DNA of 64,000 bases from Halomonas sp. H10-9-1 (GTDB lineage Bacteria > Pseudomonadota > Gammaproteobacteria > Pseudomonadales > Halomonadaceae), in contig NZ_JAMSHO010000001.1 in assembly GCF_040147005.1 (NCBI RefSeq), positions 2,728,001 to 2,792,000 of the forward strand. The letters run 5' to 3'. Below, in pieces: positions 27,436 to 35,534 of this stretch (within the stretch, counting starts at the first letter, position 1; every line of letters starts with the position of its first letter). A program made the translations under genes and the position numbers. Below the pieces are notes generated by a model, which ran no database searches, was not told where the DNA came from, and was given only the letters and a program-made list of their open reading frames with translations.

Positions 27436-28152
27436 TTATGCGTCGCTGCTGTGCCTCAACCTGCTGATCGTCGCACTTGTGAACGGCCTCCCCTGGTAGG
27501 TGGTCAGCCCCCTCCGATTGAGCGCCTCGGCGATGGCGACCCCACTGCGTAGCCCCTCCTGCTCCTCCAGATGCTGAATGACCCGCTGGATACGCTGCTT
27601 CCACTGTGCCTGGGCCTCGGAGCGCTGACGGTTGGCGGTGGTAAGGTCGTGATGGCGGATAGCATCCAGTTCCGGGTTGCCCAGCCTTGCCCCCCGGGCC
27701 TTGGCGGCCTGGAGGGCATGCTTGGTGCGCTGGCTGATCATGCGGGCTTCGTGCTGGGCCATCGCGGCGAGGATGTGAATGGTCAACTGATCCACATCGG
27801 GCAGGTCGCAGAGGGTGAAGCGGATACCGCGCTTCTGCAGGCCGGTGATGAAGTGCAGGTCACGACTGAGGCGATCCAGCTTGGCGACCAGCAAAGTGGC
27901 ATTGGCCAGCTCGGCGTAGTCGGCAGCCTCATGGAACCGGGGGCGATCGGCACGCTTGCCTGATTCCACCTCCTGGAACTCGGCAATCACCTGCCCCTCA
28001 TACTGCGCCAGGTAGTCGTTGACGGCTTGCTGCTGGGCCTCCAGCCCCAATCCCGAACGGGACTGCTTCTGGGTACTGACACGGTAGTAGACGACATAGC
28101 GGCGTTCGCTCATGGACGGCTCCGGGGTGACGGTGATGATGGGTGTCGGCAT
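27436..28152 (-). CDS. Serine recombinase (resolvase/invertase family)
   Basis: 238 aa. The resolvase catalytic domain (about 18-160) has nucleophile S26 in YYRVSTQKQSRSGLGLEAQ, and LLVAKLDRLSRDLHFI and ISQRTKHALQAAKARG. A C-terminal recombinase-like part has an HTH (GVAIAEALNRRGLTTYQGRPFTSATISRL). ATG at 28152 with CAGGAAG; a second ATG at 28113 is also possible. It may resolve island dimers or act on its own site; it is too small for a large serine integrase. It ends 17 bp before the DUF2787 gene ends upstream, so they are co-oriented neighbours. Confidence 0.88.
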   Translation of the reverse strand: MPTPIITVTPEPSMSERRYVVYYRVSTQKQSRSGLGLEAQQQAVNDYLAQYEGQVIAEFQEVESGKRADRPRFHEAADYAELANATLLVAKLDRLSRDLHFITGLQKRGIRFTLCDLPDVDQLTIHILAAMAQHEARMISQRTKHALQAAKARGARLGNPELDAIRHHDLTTANRQRSEAQAQWKQRIQRVIQHLEEQEGLRSGVAIAEALNRRGLTTYQGRPFTSATISRLRHSSDA

Positions 28153-28169
28153 CGTGACTTCCTGTGGCC

Positions 28170-28622
28170 TCAGTTTTCCCAGACCACCTCAACCTCATAG
28201 ACGCCGTTGCGGTAGTAGCTGAGGAAGTTGGTGACGTAGAGATTGAAGAACTCCCCTACCCGGCTCAGGCCGATGGGTGGCAGGTGACGCACCAGGCATT
28301 GGGAGACCCCGAATTCAAAATCGACCTCGGCTTGCAGCTCGGCCTGATCGGCAGGGCCCACATAGCTAAAGTCGGTGAGGTAGTCGAGGCGGTAATGGCC
28401 GTTGGCACGACCCAGGCGGATCTCGACCGGGTGATAGCCACCTAGCAGAGGGTCATAGCCAGGATCACGGAAGACCAAGGTGATACCGAACAGCGGGTCT
28501 TCCTTGGGTAGAGGCGGTGTCGTGGTATAGGCACGCTCGATCTCCTTGAGCAGCACATCGGTGAGGGCCTGCGGAATGGGCAAGGCGGTATCGGTTGTGT
28601 CGAGGGTGATGGGAAAGCTCAT
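28170..28622 (-). CDS. DUF2787-family protein
   Basis: 150 aa from the ATG preceded by GGAG. It matches the DUF2787 pattern known from gammaproteobacterial mobile elements: FRDPGYDPLLGGYHPVEIRL, DYLTDFSYVGPADQAELQAEVDFEFG and FFNLYVTNFLSYYRNGVYEVEV. Function unknown. It is directly upstream of the serine recombinase (17 bp), suggesting one operon. Confidence 0.82.
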   Translation of the reverse strand: MSFPITLDTTDTALPIPQALTDVLLKEIERAYTTTPPLPKEDPLFGITLVFRDPGYDPLLGGYHPVEIRLGRANGHYRLDYLTDFSYVGPADQAELQAEVDFEFGVSQCLVRHLPPIGLSRVGEFFNLYVTNFLSYYRNGVYEVEVVWEN

Positions 28623-28673
28623 GGGGAACTCCAATGGGTAAGGGCCATGCGCAGCGGCACGGCGTCTGGACAT

Positions 28674-28710
28674 AAAAAAACGGCATAGCCCCCGGGAAGG
28701 TGCTATGCCG
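28674..28710 (-). terminator. Intrinsic terminator of the 248-aa gene
   Basis: A perfect 9-bp stem (CGGCATAGC/GCTATGCCG), followed on the minus strand by seven T. It lies about 70 bp after the stop of the gene ending at 28779. Confidence 0.85.
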
Positions 28711-28778
28711 AATCCTGCATTTCGCTAAACGAACCTTTTGCGTGATGAAAAACGCCCATAGGCGGGCGGGTCTATGGA

Positions 28779-29516
28779 TTAGCCTTCAGTCGCCGTCCTA
28801 TCGGGGTTTTCGGCATCAGAATCGGGCGATTCCGGGGTTTCCTGATCGGCAGCGTCATCCATGGCAGGTAGTGAGGTGGAAGACTTGGCATCGGCGGAAG
28901 CCTTCTCCTGCGCCATCCGCGCTTCCCGTCGACGCTGCTGTTCGGCCAGGCGCTCCTGCTTACGAGCTTCCTTGCGGGCGTTCTCCTCGGCGACGTCGTC
29001 ATGCAGGGCGGTCCCCTCCTCCACCAGTGTCGCTACCTGCTGATCAAAGGCAGTACGATCCTCGGCGGCATACAGGATCAGCGGTTGTTCCTCTTCCACT
29101 TCCACGATGCCCTCGGCCTTGAGCGCGGCCCCCAAGAAGCCATGGTTGTTGGCGCCCTTCTGCTGATACAGCGGCTTGAAGAGAATCGCCTTGAAGCCGT
29201 GGCCATTCTCAGCGCCCATAACAGCCTCGATATCCTGCAGAGCAATCCACTCCTGACTGAAGTAGCCGCTGGAGGCATTGGCGGTCACACGAAGGAAGAC
29301 CTGGCCATCCTCGTCACGGTAGCCAAGGTGGTAGGTCAGCTCCCCATTGCCACGCGGGCTCAGCTTGGGACAGGTCGCCTTCTTGAGGATGCGGATCGTA
29401 GAAACCGGTGACGCGGCTTGCTGATCCTCTGGCGTCGGGTCGACGGGTGACGACGGTTGTGGCGCCTTGGCCTTGCGCTGGGTGGCGGTATTCGCAGCAG
29501 GCTTACGCTTTGTACG
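28779..29516 (-). pseudogene. Hypothetical island protein (248 aa), split at codon 5 by IS21 type C
   Basis: Not recognised. The main part encodes a basic, Pro/Ala-rich N-terminus (KRKPAANTATQRKAKAPQ), a compact middle (ILKKATCPKLSPRGNGELTY, then TANASSGYFSQEWIALQD), and a charged coiled-coil (about 180-215, RKEARKQERLAEQQRRREAR) with an acidic tail. The native ATG is at 33347-33349 on the far side of the IS element; removing the element and one GTACG copy restores 747 bp. A TTG at 29522 inside the IS end could serve as a substitute start, so some product may still be made. Confidence 0.7.
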
Positions 29517-29568
29517 TGTCAAGCGACATCAGAAAGTGACCCCCTGGCGACAGTGAAATCTGACCCCC

Positions 29569-30366
29569 TTACCCTCTGACGACCTGCTCGTCATGGTGGA
29601 TGGAATCGGGCTTGATCAGCCCGGCCTTGCGCTTGGCGCGCAGTCGGTAACTGTCACCGCGGATGGTGATGACGTGACTGTGATGAAGCAGCCGGTCGAG
29701 GATCGCTGTGGCGACCACGGCGTCACCGAACACCTCACCCCACTCGCTGACCGCCCGGTTGCTGGTGACCAGCAGACTGCCGCGTTCATAGCGCCGGGTG
29801 ACCAACTGGAAGAACAGGTTGGCCGCCCCGGGTTCCAGCGGCAGGTAGCCCAGCTCGTCGATGATCAATAGCTTGGGCTTGGCGAAGTGCCTCAGCCGCT
29901 CCTCCAGGGCGCCATTGGCATAGGCCTGGACCAGTTGGGTGATCAGTGCCGTGGCGGTGGTGAACAGCACGGAGTAGCCAGCCTTGACCGCCTCCCGGCC
30001 CAGTGCCACGGCGAGATGGCTTTTGCCCACGCCCGGCGGGCCGAGCAGCAGCAGGGCGTCGCCGTTGGCGATCCAGCGCCCGCAGGCCAGCTCACGGATC
30101 TGACCGGGGTCGACGGCAGGCTGGGCGCTGAAGTCGAACCCTTCCAGAGTGCGCAGGAACGGGAAGCGGGCGATGCTCAGCCCCATCTGGATGCGCCGCT
30201 GCTCCTTATGGGCCACCTCCTGCTCGCACAGGTAGGCCAGCGTCTCGCGCAGGGTCAGCTCCCGGCGTGCGGCTTCGTCGAGCAGCGTGTCGAGCCGCTC
30301 GCGGATGGCGGTCAGCTTGAGACGCGTCAGCATGGCGTCCAGGCGCTCAGTCTCCGGCGTCGTCAT
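29569..30366 (-). CDS. istB: IstB-like ATPase (IS21 type C)
   Basis: 265 aa. Walker A GPPGVGKSH, Walker B LLIIDELGYLPLE, sensor-like TSNRAVSEWGEVF and VVATAILDRLLHHSHVITIRGDSYRL. The ATG overlaps the istA stop (TGATG). Intact, so it could act in trans, although its transposase partner is split. Confidence 0.92.
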   Translation of the reverse strand: MTTPETERLDAMLTRLKLTAIRERLDTLLDEAARRELTLRETLAYLCEQEVAHKEQRRIQMGLSIARFPFLRTLEGFDFSAQPAVDPGQIRELACGRWIANGDALLLLGPPGVGKSHLAVALGREAVKAGYSVLFTTATALITQLVQAYANGALEERLRHFAKPKLLIIDELGYLPLEPGAANLFFQLVTRRYERGSLLVTSNRAVSEWGEVFGDAVVATAILDRLLHHSHVITIRGDSYRLRAKRKAGLIKPDSIHHDEQVVRG

Positions 30367-31379
30367 CACCAGCCACCTCCCACCACGGCTTCGTACTCGG
30401 TCAGGTCGCGCTGCAGCGCGGCCGGCGGCAAGGTGGTCACGATCTCGCTGGACGCCACGACCTCCTCGGTGTCCGCCTTGGGTGATCGGTAGCCGACGAT
30501 GCCCTGCAGATGCTCCGGCAGGCAGCGCACCTGGCGGCGCCCGCCCAGCTCCGGGTGGCGGGCCACCTCGCGGCCGGCGTGGTGCACCCGCAGTTCGCCG
30601 TCGGTCACGCTGACCTGGACAGGCTCACCGACCAGGCGCCAGGGCACGCTGTAGCGGTTGGTGTCGACCTCCACGGTGGCGTCGCGCTGAACCCGCCGGT
30701 TCAGCTCCCGGGCCTGCTCGAAGGGCGCCCGATCGTTGAGCGGTTGCAGGCTGGCCTGTTCGGCGATGAAGCGCACCGCCGGCAGCTCGCCGGTGGTGCC
30801 ATGCACCCGCTGGTCGGCGATCTCGCGCATCCACCAGCTCAGGTGGGCCTCCAGCGCCGCCCAGGTGGCGAAGGTCCGGCCGGCGATGGCGTTACGCTTC
30901 ACGTAGCCGACGCCACGCTCGTCCTTGCCCTTGGTGCGGGCACGGTACGGCGCACAGGCCACCGGCCGGAACCCCCAGTAGCGGGCAAAGGCCGCCAGCC
31001 GCTCGTTGAACACGACTTCGCGGGTCGCCGCGTTGTGGTGGTCGACCAGCGCCCGGGCGTTATCCAGCAGCACCTGCTCTGGCACCCCGCCAAAGTGGCG
31101 GAAGGCGCCCTCCAGGCCGGCGAACCACGCCGACTGCCGCTCGTGCCGGAAGGCACGGACGTAGAGGCGGCGGGAGTAGCCCAGGGTGGCGACAAACAGG
31201 AAGACCTTGACCGACTCCCCATTGATGGTGATGTGGCGGCTGCCAAAGTCGATCTGCAGCTGCTTCCCGGGCGGCGTCTCGAACCTCACCGTGGCCTTGG
31301 CTTCGGCGGCCAGTGCCTGGCGGAACGGCGCGCAGGCGCGTTCCACCGTGCGCAGGCTGACCGTGATGCCGTGCTCTAG
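30366..31379 (-). pseudogene. istA: IstA transposase of IS21 type C, C-terminal fragment
   Basis: The larger part of a 418-aa transposase broken by IS1182 copy 2. It holds the catalytic core (LQIDFGSRHITINGESVKVF; FGGVPEQVLLDNARALV; YRARTKGKDERGVGYVKRN) and the C-terminal region. It lacks the DNA-binding N-terminus, which is at 32959-33205. Rejoining with one CTAG restores 1257 bp in frame (...VLQDLQLEHGITVSLRTVER...). Confidence 0.88.
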
Positions 31380-32958
31380 CAGTCTGTCGGGTTATGGGTG
31401 TCGCTCACAGTAACGACACCCACTTCTCTCCATTTTCGTGTTGGCGCCGGCCATGTCAGCAACCTGGCGTCGTTCGGCAATCCTGGAGTAGCCTGAGCGC
31501 TTGTGACACCGCCCTATCAGGCTAAGGGACGGCCCTCAGCCCGCCGTCAACCGGTGCATCCGCTTGATATTCCACGCCATGGTGGCCAATCGCCACTCGC
31601 CGCTGACCTTATCCAGTCCGCGTAGCGAGAACTGCCGGAACCCCATCACGTGTTTGATGATCCCGAAGACCGGCTCCACGGTATGTTTGCGCAATGCGTA
31701 GAGCGCTCGGCCCGCCTGCGTCTTCAAGCGGTGTGCCATCTGTTCGACGGGGTCCTCGCTCTCCGGGGCAGGCGGATCCGCGGCGAAACGTTCAAAGACC
31801 GGAAGGTGATGGACGTCTCGCTTCATCGCCAACAGCGGTTCGATACCATGGTCATGGCAGGCCTGGATATTGCTGGCACTGAAGTAGCCGGTATCACCCA
31901 GCAGGTGGTCAGGTTTTCCCAGCGTTTCCGGGTAACCTTGCCAGGCCGTCAGTAGCGGCATGACTTGCTGCTTGTCATTGGTCGCCTGCGTGACGTGGAC
32001 ATGGGTCACCAGCAGACTCTCGGTATCAACCGCGGCTTGGGCGTTGTAGCACTGATCAAACCCCTTGCCGGTGACCGGCATGATGCGCGACTGCGGGTCG
32101 GTGAAATTGATCTGATCCTTGTCACGCGGGCCACCAGTGGGCGGTTCGGGGTCACGCCCACGGGGCTTCTTGCCGGCCTTGCGCTGCGCCTCCCGCCGCG
32201 CCACCTTTTCCTGATAGGCGGCTTGCTCGGTGGCGTCCCGCTCCTCGGCGCGCGCCTCGATCTTGGCCTTCGCCTCAGCGATGGCCGCCAGGCGGGCTTC
32301 ACGGCGGGCAATCTCGGCGGGGATATCCATGCCGTCGGCCGCGTCCTCCTTGTCCGCCGACTCGGCCCGCTCGGTCAGCGCTTTCACCTCTGCCCTGAAC
32401 TGTGCCTCCAGCTTCTTGGCATGGCCATACGACAACGCCTTGTGCTTGCTGGCGTTGGCCTTGAGCTTGGTGCCGTCCAGGGCGATGGTGCCAAGCTTGA
32501 GCAGCTTCATCTCGCGGGCCAGCAGCAGCACCTGTACGAACAACTGTTCCAGTTCCGGCAGAAAGCGGCGGCGAAAGGTGGCCAGCGTGTCATGGTCGGG
32601 ATGGGTATTGGCGGCCAGGTAACGGAACGCCACCGAGTCATAGGTGGCGCGCTCGATCTTGCGGCTGGAGACCACCCCGGTGGCGTAGCCGTAGACCAGC
32701 AGGCTCAGCAGTACCGCCGGGTGATGCGCCTTGTGCCCGCGGCCGGCGTAGCGCCGCGTTAATGCCGAGAGGTCCAGCTGCTCGACAACATCCACCACGA
32801 ACCGTGCCAGGTGGCCATCGGGCAGCCACTCATCCACCGAAGGCGGCAGGAGATAGTCGGTCTGGCGGTCAACGGGGATGAAGCGACTCATGGCGACGTT
32901 CCAGTAGTGGCGGCATGCTGAGAGTATCTCACGGCATTATCGAAAACCCGACAGACTG
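31380..32958 (-). mobile_element. IS1182-family element, copy 2 (nested in IS21 type C)
   Basis: 1579 bp with the same 14-bp ends as copy 1 and CTAG on both sides (31376-31379, 32959-32962). Scattered, mostly silent differences from copy 1 lie in the left half; the right half is nearly identical. It was inserted after IS21 type C had arrived. Confidence 0.92.
31536..32891 (-). CDS. IS1182-family transposase (copy 2)
   Basis: 451 aa, the same protein as copy 1 with a handful of substitutions (for example STAN/SASN after GDTGYF, MRRDV/MKRDV, and the last residues LTAG/LAAG). Catalytic stretches as in copy 1 are kept. Apparently intact. Confidence 0.93.
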   Translation of the reverse strand: MSRFIPVDRQTDYLLPPSVDEWLPDGHLARFVVDVVEQLDLSALTRRYAGRGHKAHHPAVLLSLLVYGYATGVVSSRKIERATYDSVAFRYLAANTHPDHDTLATFRRRFLPELEQLFVQVLLLAREMKLLKLGTIALDGTKLKANASKHKALSYGHAKKLEAQFRAEVKALTERAESADKEDAADGMDIPAEIARREARLAAIAEAKAKIEARAEERDATEQAAYQEKVARREAQRKAGKKPRGRDPEPPTGGPRDKDQINFTDPQSRIMPVTGKGFDQCYNAQAAVDTESLLVTHVHVTQATNDKQQVMPLLTAWQGYPETLGKPDHLLGDTGYFSASNIQACHDHGIEPLLAMKRDVHHLPVFERFAADPPAPESEDPVEQMAHRLKTQAGRALYALRKHTVEPVFGIIKHVMGFRQFSLRGLDKVSGEWRLATMAWNIKRMHRLTAG

Positions 32959-33205
32959 CTAGCTGCAGGTCCTGCAGGACCACGGCGGCGTTGCCGGCAT
33001 GCTGCAGGAAGCGCGCCTTCAGCCATTCCTCCAGCCCTTCCAGCGACTTGCTGCGCTGCGGGCTCGCGTAGGGTGCCCAGCCGCCCTGGCGCAGGTAGCG
33101 TTTGACGGTGTTCCTGCTGATGCCGAGCTCGTCGGCGATGCGCTTGGTGCCCCAGCCACAGGCCTTCAGGCGCAGCATGGCGGCGACATCCTCTGGGCTC
33201 TGCAT
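32959..33205 (-). pseudogene. istA: IstA of IS21 type C, N-terminal fragment
   Basis: ATG at 33203-33205 with GAGGGG upstream. It encodes the helix-turn-helix part (PEDVAAMLRLKACGWGTKRI then ADELGISRNTVKRYLRQGG) and ends at the CTAG where IS1182 copy 2 is inserted. Confidence 0.86.
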
Positions 33206-33335
33206 CGGTTCCCCTCGTACCTGAGTGTGGGGAACGTTATATCCGGATTTCTTCATGGGCGGACCCTCCTGATGAGCTCACGGAGGGGTCAATTTTCCGT
33301 GTCGCCTGGGGGTCAGTTTTACGTGTCGCCTGACA

Positions 33336-33349
33336 GTACGAGATGTCAT
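33336..33349 (-). pseudogene. Start codon fragment of the 248-aa gene
   Basis: ATG ACA TCT CGT AC, cut off by IS21 type C at the duplicated GTACG. GGAG lies about 8 nt upstream of the ATG. It links to 28779-29516. Confidence 0.72.
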
Positions 33350-33495
33350 ATAGGGATCTCCAGGGTTCACGCACACAAAGCCACGCCGATCACCACCAAT
33401 TTGGCGGCAGCGAGGCATGATGAAGAGATTTACTAAGGAAAGGTCGGTAAGACGGGTAATCGAGGTTCTATGGGCCCAAAATCGGGTTGAGCCGC

Positions 33496-33816
33496 TTACT
33501 TACGAGCACGACGTCGCATCTCCGGGGTGACGTAGGAATCCAGCATCTTGAGGACACTCATCACCACGGCCAGGTCATCGACAAAGCCACCGGGCAACAT
33601 ATCGGGCATCAAATCCACAGGACTGATCAGATAACCGAGGGCACCGACAGCAGCCGTCTTGAGCGCGACCGGCACACCGGGATCTTGCATCACGTACCAG
33701 AGCAGCTTGGCGTAGTAGATGAGATCACGGTAGGTTCCAGGAAGTGACTTCACCTTCTTCCAGAAAGCCCGATTGGAAAAGTGCTTGGCGTAGCCTTGAT
33801 AGCGGAAGTTAATCAT
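33496..33816 (-). CDS. DUF1232 (YkvA-like) small membrane protein
   Basis: 106 aa from the ATG at 33814-33816; the frame is open upstream but that part overlaps the previous gene and is not protein-like. It shows the DUF1232 core: MQDPGVPVALKTAAVGALGY then LISPVDLMPDMLPGGFVDDLAVV, with one amphipathic membrane segment, and a basic end RRRARK. The family is linked loosely to membrane or stress functions. Its start overlaps the end of the 120-aa gene (8 bp), so they are coupled. Confidence 0.82.
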   Translation of the reverse strand: MINFRYQGYAKHFSNRAFWKKVKSLPGTYRDLIYYAKLLWYVMQDPGVPVALKTAAVGALGYLISPVDLMPDMLPGGFVDDLAVVMSVLKMLDSYVTPEMRRRARK

Positions 33817-34171
33817 CGGCCTGCCTGGCAAGTTCGTTGAGCACTGAGCAGGCACTGTGCCGAGGAAACAGCACATAGACACCACCGCCATCATCCTGGG
33901 TAACCACCAGAAGCAAGTAGTAGTCATCAGGGCCCTTGAGGATGAATTCAGGTGGGTAACGTAAGAATCGGCACTCGTCACCGCGTAGCTCATCGAGGGT
34001 ATCCGAGGGCAAGACATGATAGAGGCGTGTTCCGGTTTCCCTCCAGAACTGATTGGCTTGCGTCAGGTCACCGCCAAATGCCGACTGTATCAGCTCATGA
34101 TTGACGAAGGCTTTGACGGGCGCAGAAAGAAAAAGCCCATCCACGAAGGATGGGCAACTGATAAATCGCAT
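33809..34171 (-). CDS. Hypothetical protein (up to 120 aa) upstream of DUF1232 gene
   Basis: Not recognised. The body (from about residue 27) looks like a real soluble protein (WRETGTRLYHVLPSDTLDEL, ILKGPDDYYLLLVVTQDDGGG). It overlaps the DUF1232 gene by 8 bp. The start is uncertain: the first 16 codons from the only ATG form a hairpin with a T-run (34131-34155) that looks like a terminator of the upstream operon. Either translation begins later from a non-ATG codon or the hairpin is an attenuator. A partial second copy of the 5' part lies at 38298-38437. Confidence 0.55.
   Translation of the reverse strand: MRFISCPSFVDGLFLSAPVKAFVNHELIQSAFGGDLTQANQFWRETGTRLYHVLPSDTLDELRGDECRFLRYPPEFILKGPDDYYLLLVVTQDDGGGVYVLFPRHSACSVLNELARQADD
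34131..34155 (-). terminator. Hairpin with T-run, terminator or attenuator
   Basis: On the minus strand GCCCATCC pairs with GGATGGGC around TTCGT and is followed by TTTTTCTTTCT. It lies about 85 bp after the stop at 34240. It also overlaps the first codons of the possible 120-aa gene. The same structure occurs at 38396-38420. Confidence 0.7.
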
Positions 34172-34239
34172 TATGAGTCTCCTTTACCGGATAGGCAAAG
34201 GAATAATATGTATTTAAAATACATCTTGTTTACGCATTT

Positions 34240-35064
34240 CTACCGGCCTCGGCTAACGATCTTCGAAAGCGCCATAAAAGGAAGAACCGAGAAGATGACA
34301 GCGAATGGCGTCAACACCAACCCAGCAATACCAGAGGTCGCCAATGAAATGATACCAGTCACATAGTGTGCAACAGCAGCTATTGTGGCTTCCACTGCCA
34401 ACCATATCCCGCCCGGAATAGCTGAAACGGTATCAATGGGATTTAGCACTGTCCCAACAACCATACCCAGAAAAGAAGATGCAATTGCCAGTATACCTTC
34501 AGCACCTAGCACGACGATGGCAATAACCATATCGACAAGAAGGTGCCAATACCCTCTGTCAGAAATATAGGCCACTTGATTCAAATACTTCTGGGGGAGA
34601 TTCACAAACCACGAATACATATACAAGGCATTTGACATGCCATCAAATTCTGCCAAAACCAATGACGATTCCCCACGCCCTTGGTAGCTATGCTGGAAGA
34701 GTGACCATGATTTTCCAAAAGTCCCCAGCATGTAGGCTTTTTCAAGATTCTGCTTCGCCTCTCCGGTGAAGCCAAACACTACCCAAGGACGATTATTCTG
34801 CCAAGGCTGACCTGACCAAAGGTCTGTCCTTACGTGAGAAGAAGCCGACCACCAAACGACATTCGCTTCATCTACTCCACCACTCTGTTGTTGAATAACA
34901 TGCTGCTCTTCACAAGTTGACCGCCTTATTGGAGAAACCAACTCTGCGGGGTGGGTAAATCCGCAATATAGCTTACCGGCCTGGTAAGAAAATGGTGCTG
35001 CCACCACGTCGCCAGAAGCGACTATAATCAAGGCAACCGCAAGAAAATAATTCCTAAAAAGCAT
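34240..35064 (-). CDS. Hypothetical secreted/membrane protein (274 aa)
   Basis: Not recognised. ATG at 35062-35064 with AGGAG 8 nt upstream; a signal peptide (LFRNYFLAVALIIVASGDVVA) follows. The first half is a periplasmic domain with two Cys (YCGFTHPAELVSPIRRSTCE), probably disulfide-bonded, and many Trp/Ser. The second half has three or more hydrophobic helices rich in Gly, Ala and Ile (about 170-270). It starts 10 bp after the stop of the split secreted-protein gene, so the two form an operon. A+T-rich. Function unknown; secreted/membrane pairs on islands can be toxins, exclusion proteins or receptors blocking phage. Confidence 0.65.
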   Translation of the reverse strand: MLFRNYFLAVALIIVASGDVVAAPFSYQAGKLYCGFTHPAELVSPIRRSTCEEQHVIQQQSGGVDEANVVWWSASSHVRTDLWSGQPWQNNRPWVVFGFTGEAKQNLEKAYMLGTFGKSWSLFQHSYQGRGESSLVLAEFDGMSNALYMYSWFVNLPQKYLNQVAYISDRGYWHLLVDMVIAIVVLGAEGILAIASSFLGMVVGTVLNPIDTVSAIPGGIWLAVEATIAAVAHYVTGIISLATSGIAGLVLTPFAVIFSVLPFMALSKIVSRGR

Positions 35065-35074
35065 CCCTGCTCTC

Positions 35075-35440
35075 CTAGTCATAAGTAACGTGCAGCTCTT
35101 CCCCAAAAACCTTCTCAAACATCCATGGATCTTTCAGCTTTGCATTTTCGTAGTAAGACACACCATCATCAAAGCAAGCGTAAACTTCCTCGATATCATA
35201 AGGGTAAGTGGACATTTCTATCCTGGGCACATGATATTGCGATCGCTGCCTCAGAGGTATCCCGCTTTGCAAGGCCCACATAAATCCAGCAACCTTAGAC
35301 ATTTCAGGAATTTCTTCCATGCGCTCAACTCTTATCTCAGTGTCTACCCATGCCATGGAAGTGTTAATAGCATCCCCTATATAGGAACGAAGTATGGCAG
35401 GGCAGAGAGACACAAAAGCCGCATCCCTTTCATCTGGGTC
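35075..35440 (-). pseudogene. Secreted protein (187 aa), C-terminal fragment
   Basis: The C-terminal 120 codons of a protein split by IS21 type A copy 2. It reads DERDAAFVSLCPAILRSYIG then DAINTSMAWVDTEIRVERME. Not recognised. The rejoined gene with 37893-38096 is 564 bp, in frame with GACCCA counted once. It is upstream of, and coupled to, the 274-aa gene. Confidence 0.72.
35435..35440. repeat. Target duplication of IS21 type A copy 2
   Basis: TGGGTC, repeated at 37893-37898. It is 6 bp here against 7 bp at copy 1. Confidence 0.8.
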
Positions 35441-35534
35441 TATAGAGCGACAATTACTCTGGCCGGCCGACGACAACTACTGTGACCGGTTGCCCTAAGC
35501 TTGACCGCTTGTCCCGACCCACCAGGGAGCCGGT

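Larger units (their letters stand above)
29517..33335 (-). mobile_element. IS21-family element, type C (interrupted by IS1182)
   Basis: 3819 bp as it stands, 2236 bp without the nested IS1182 element and its CTAG duplication. The ends share TGTCAxGCGACA and two spaced blocks of GCGACA...TGACCCC. The target duplication is GTACG (29512-29516 and 33336-33340). It interrupts the 248-aa gene directly after its start. Confidence 0.9.
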
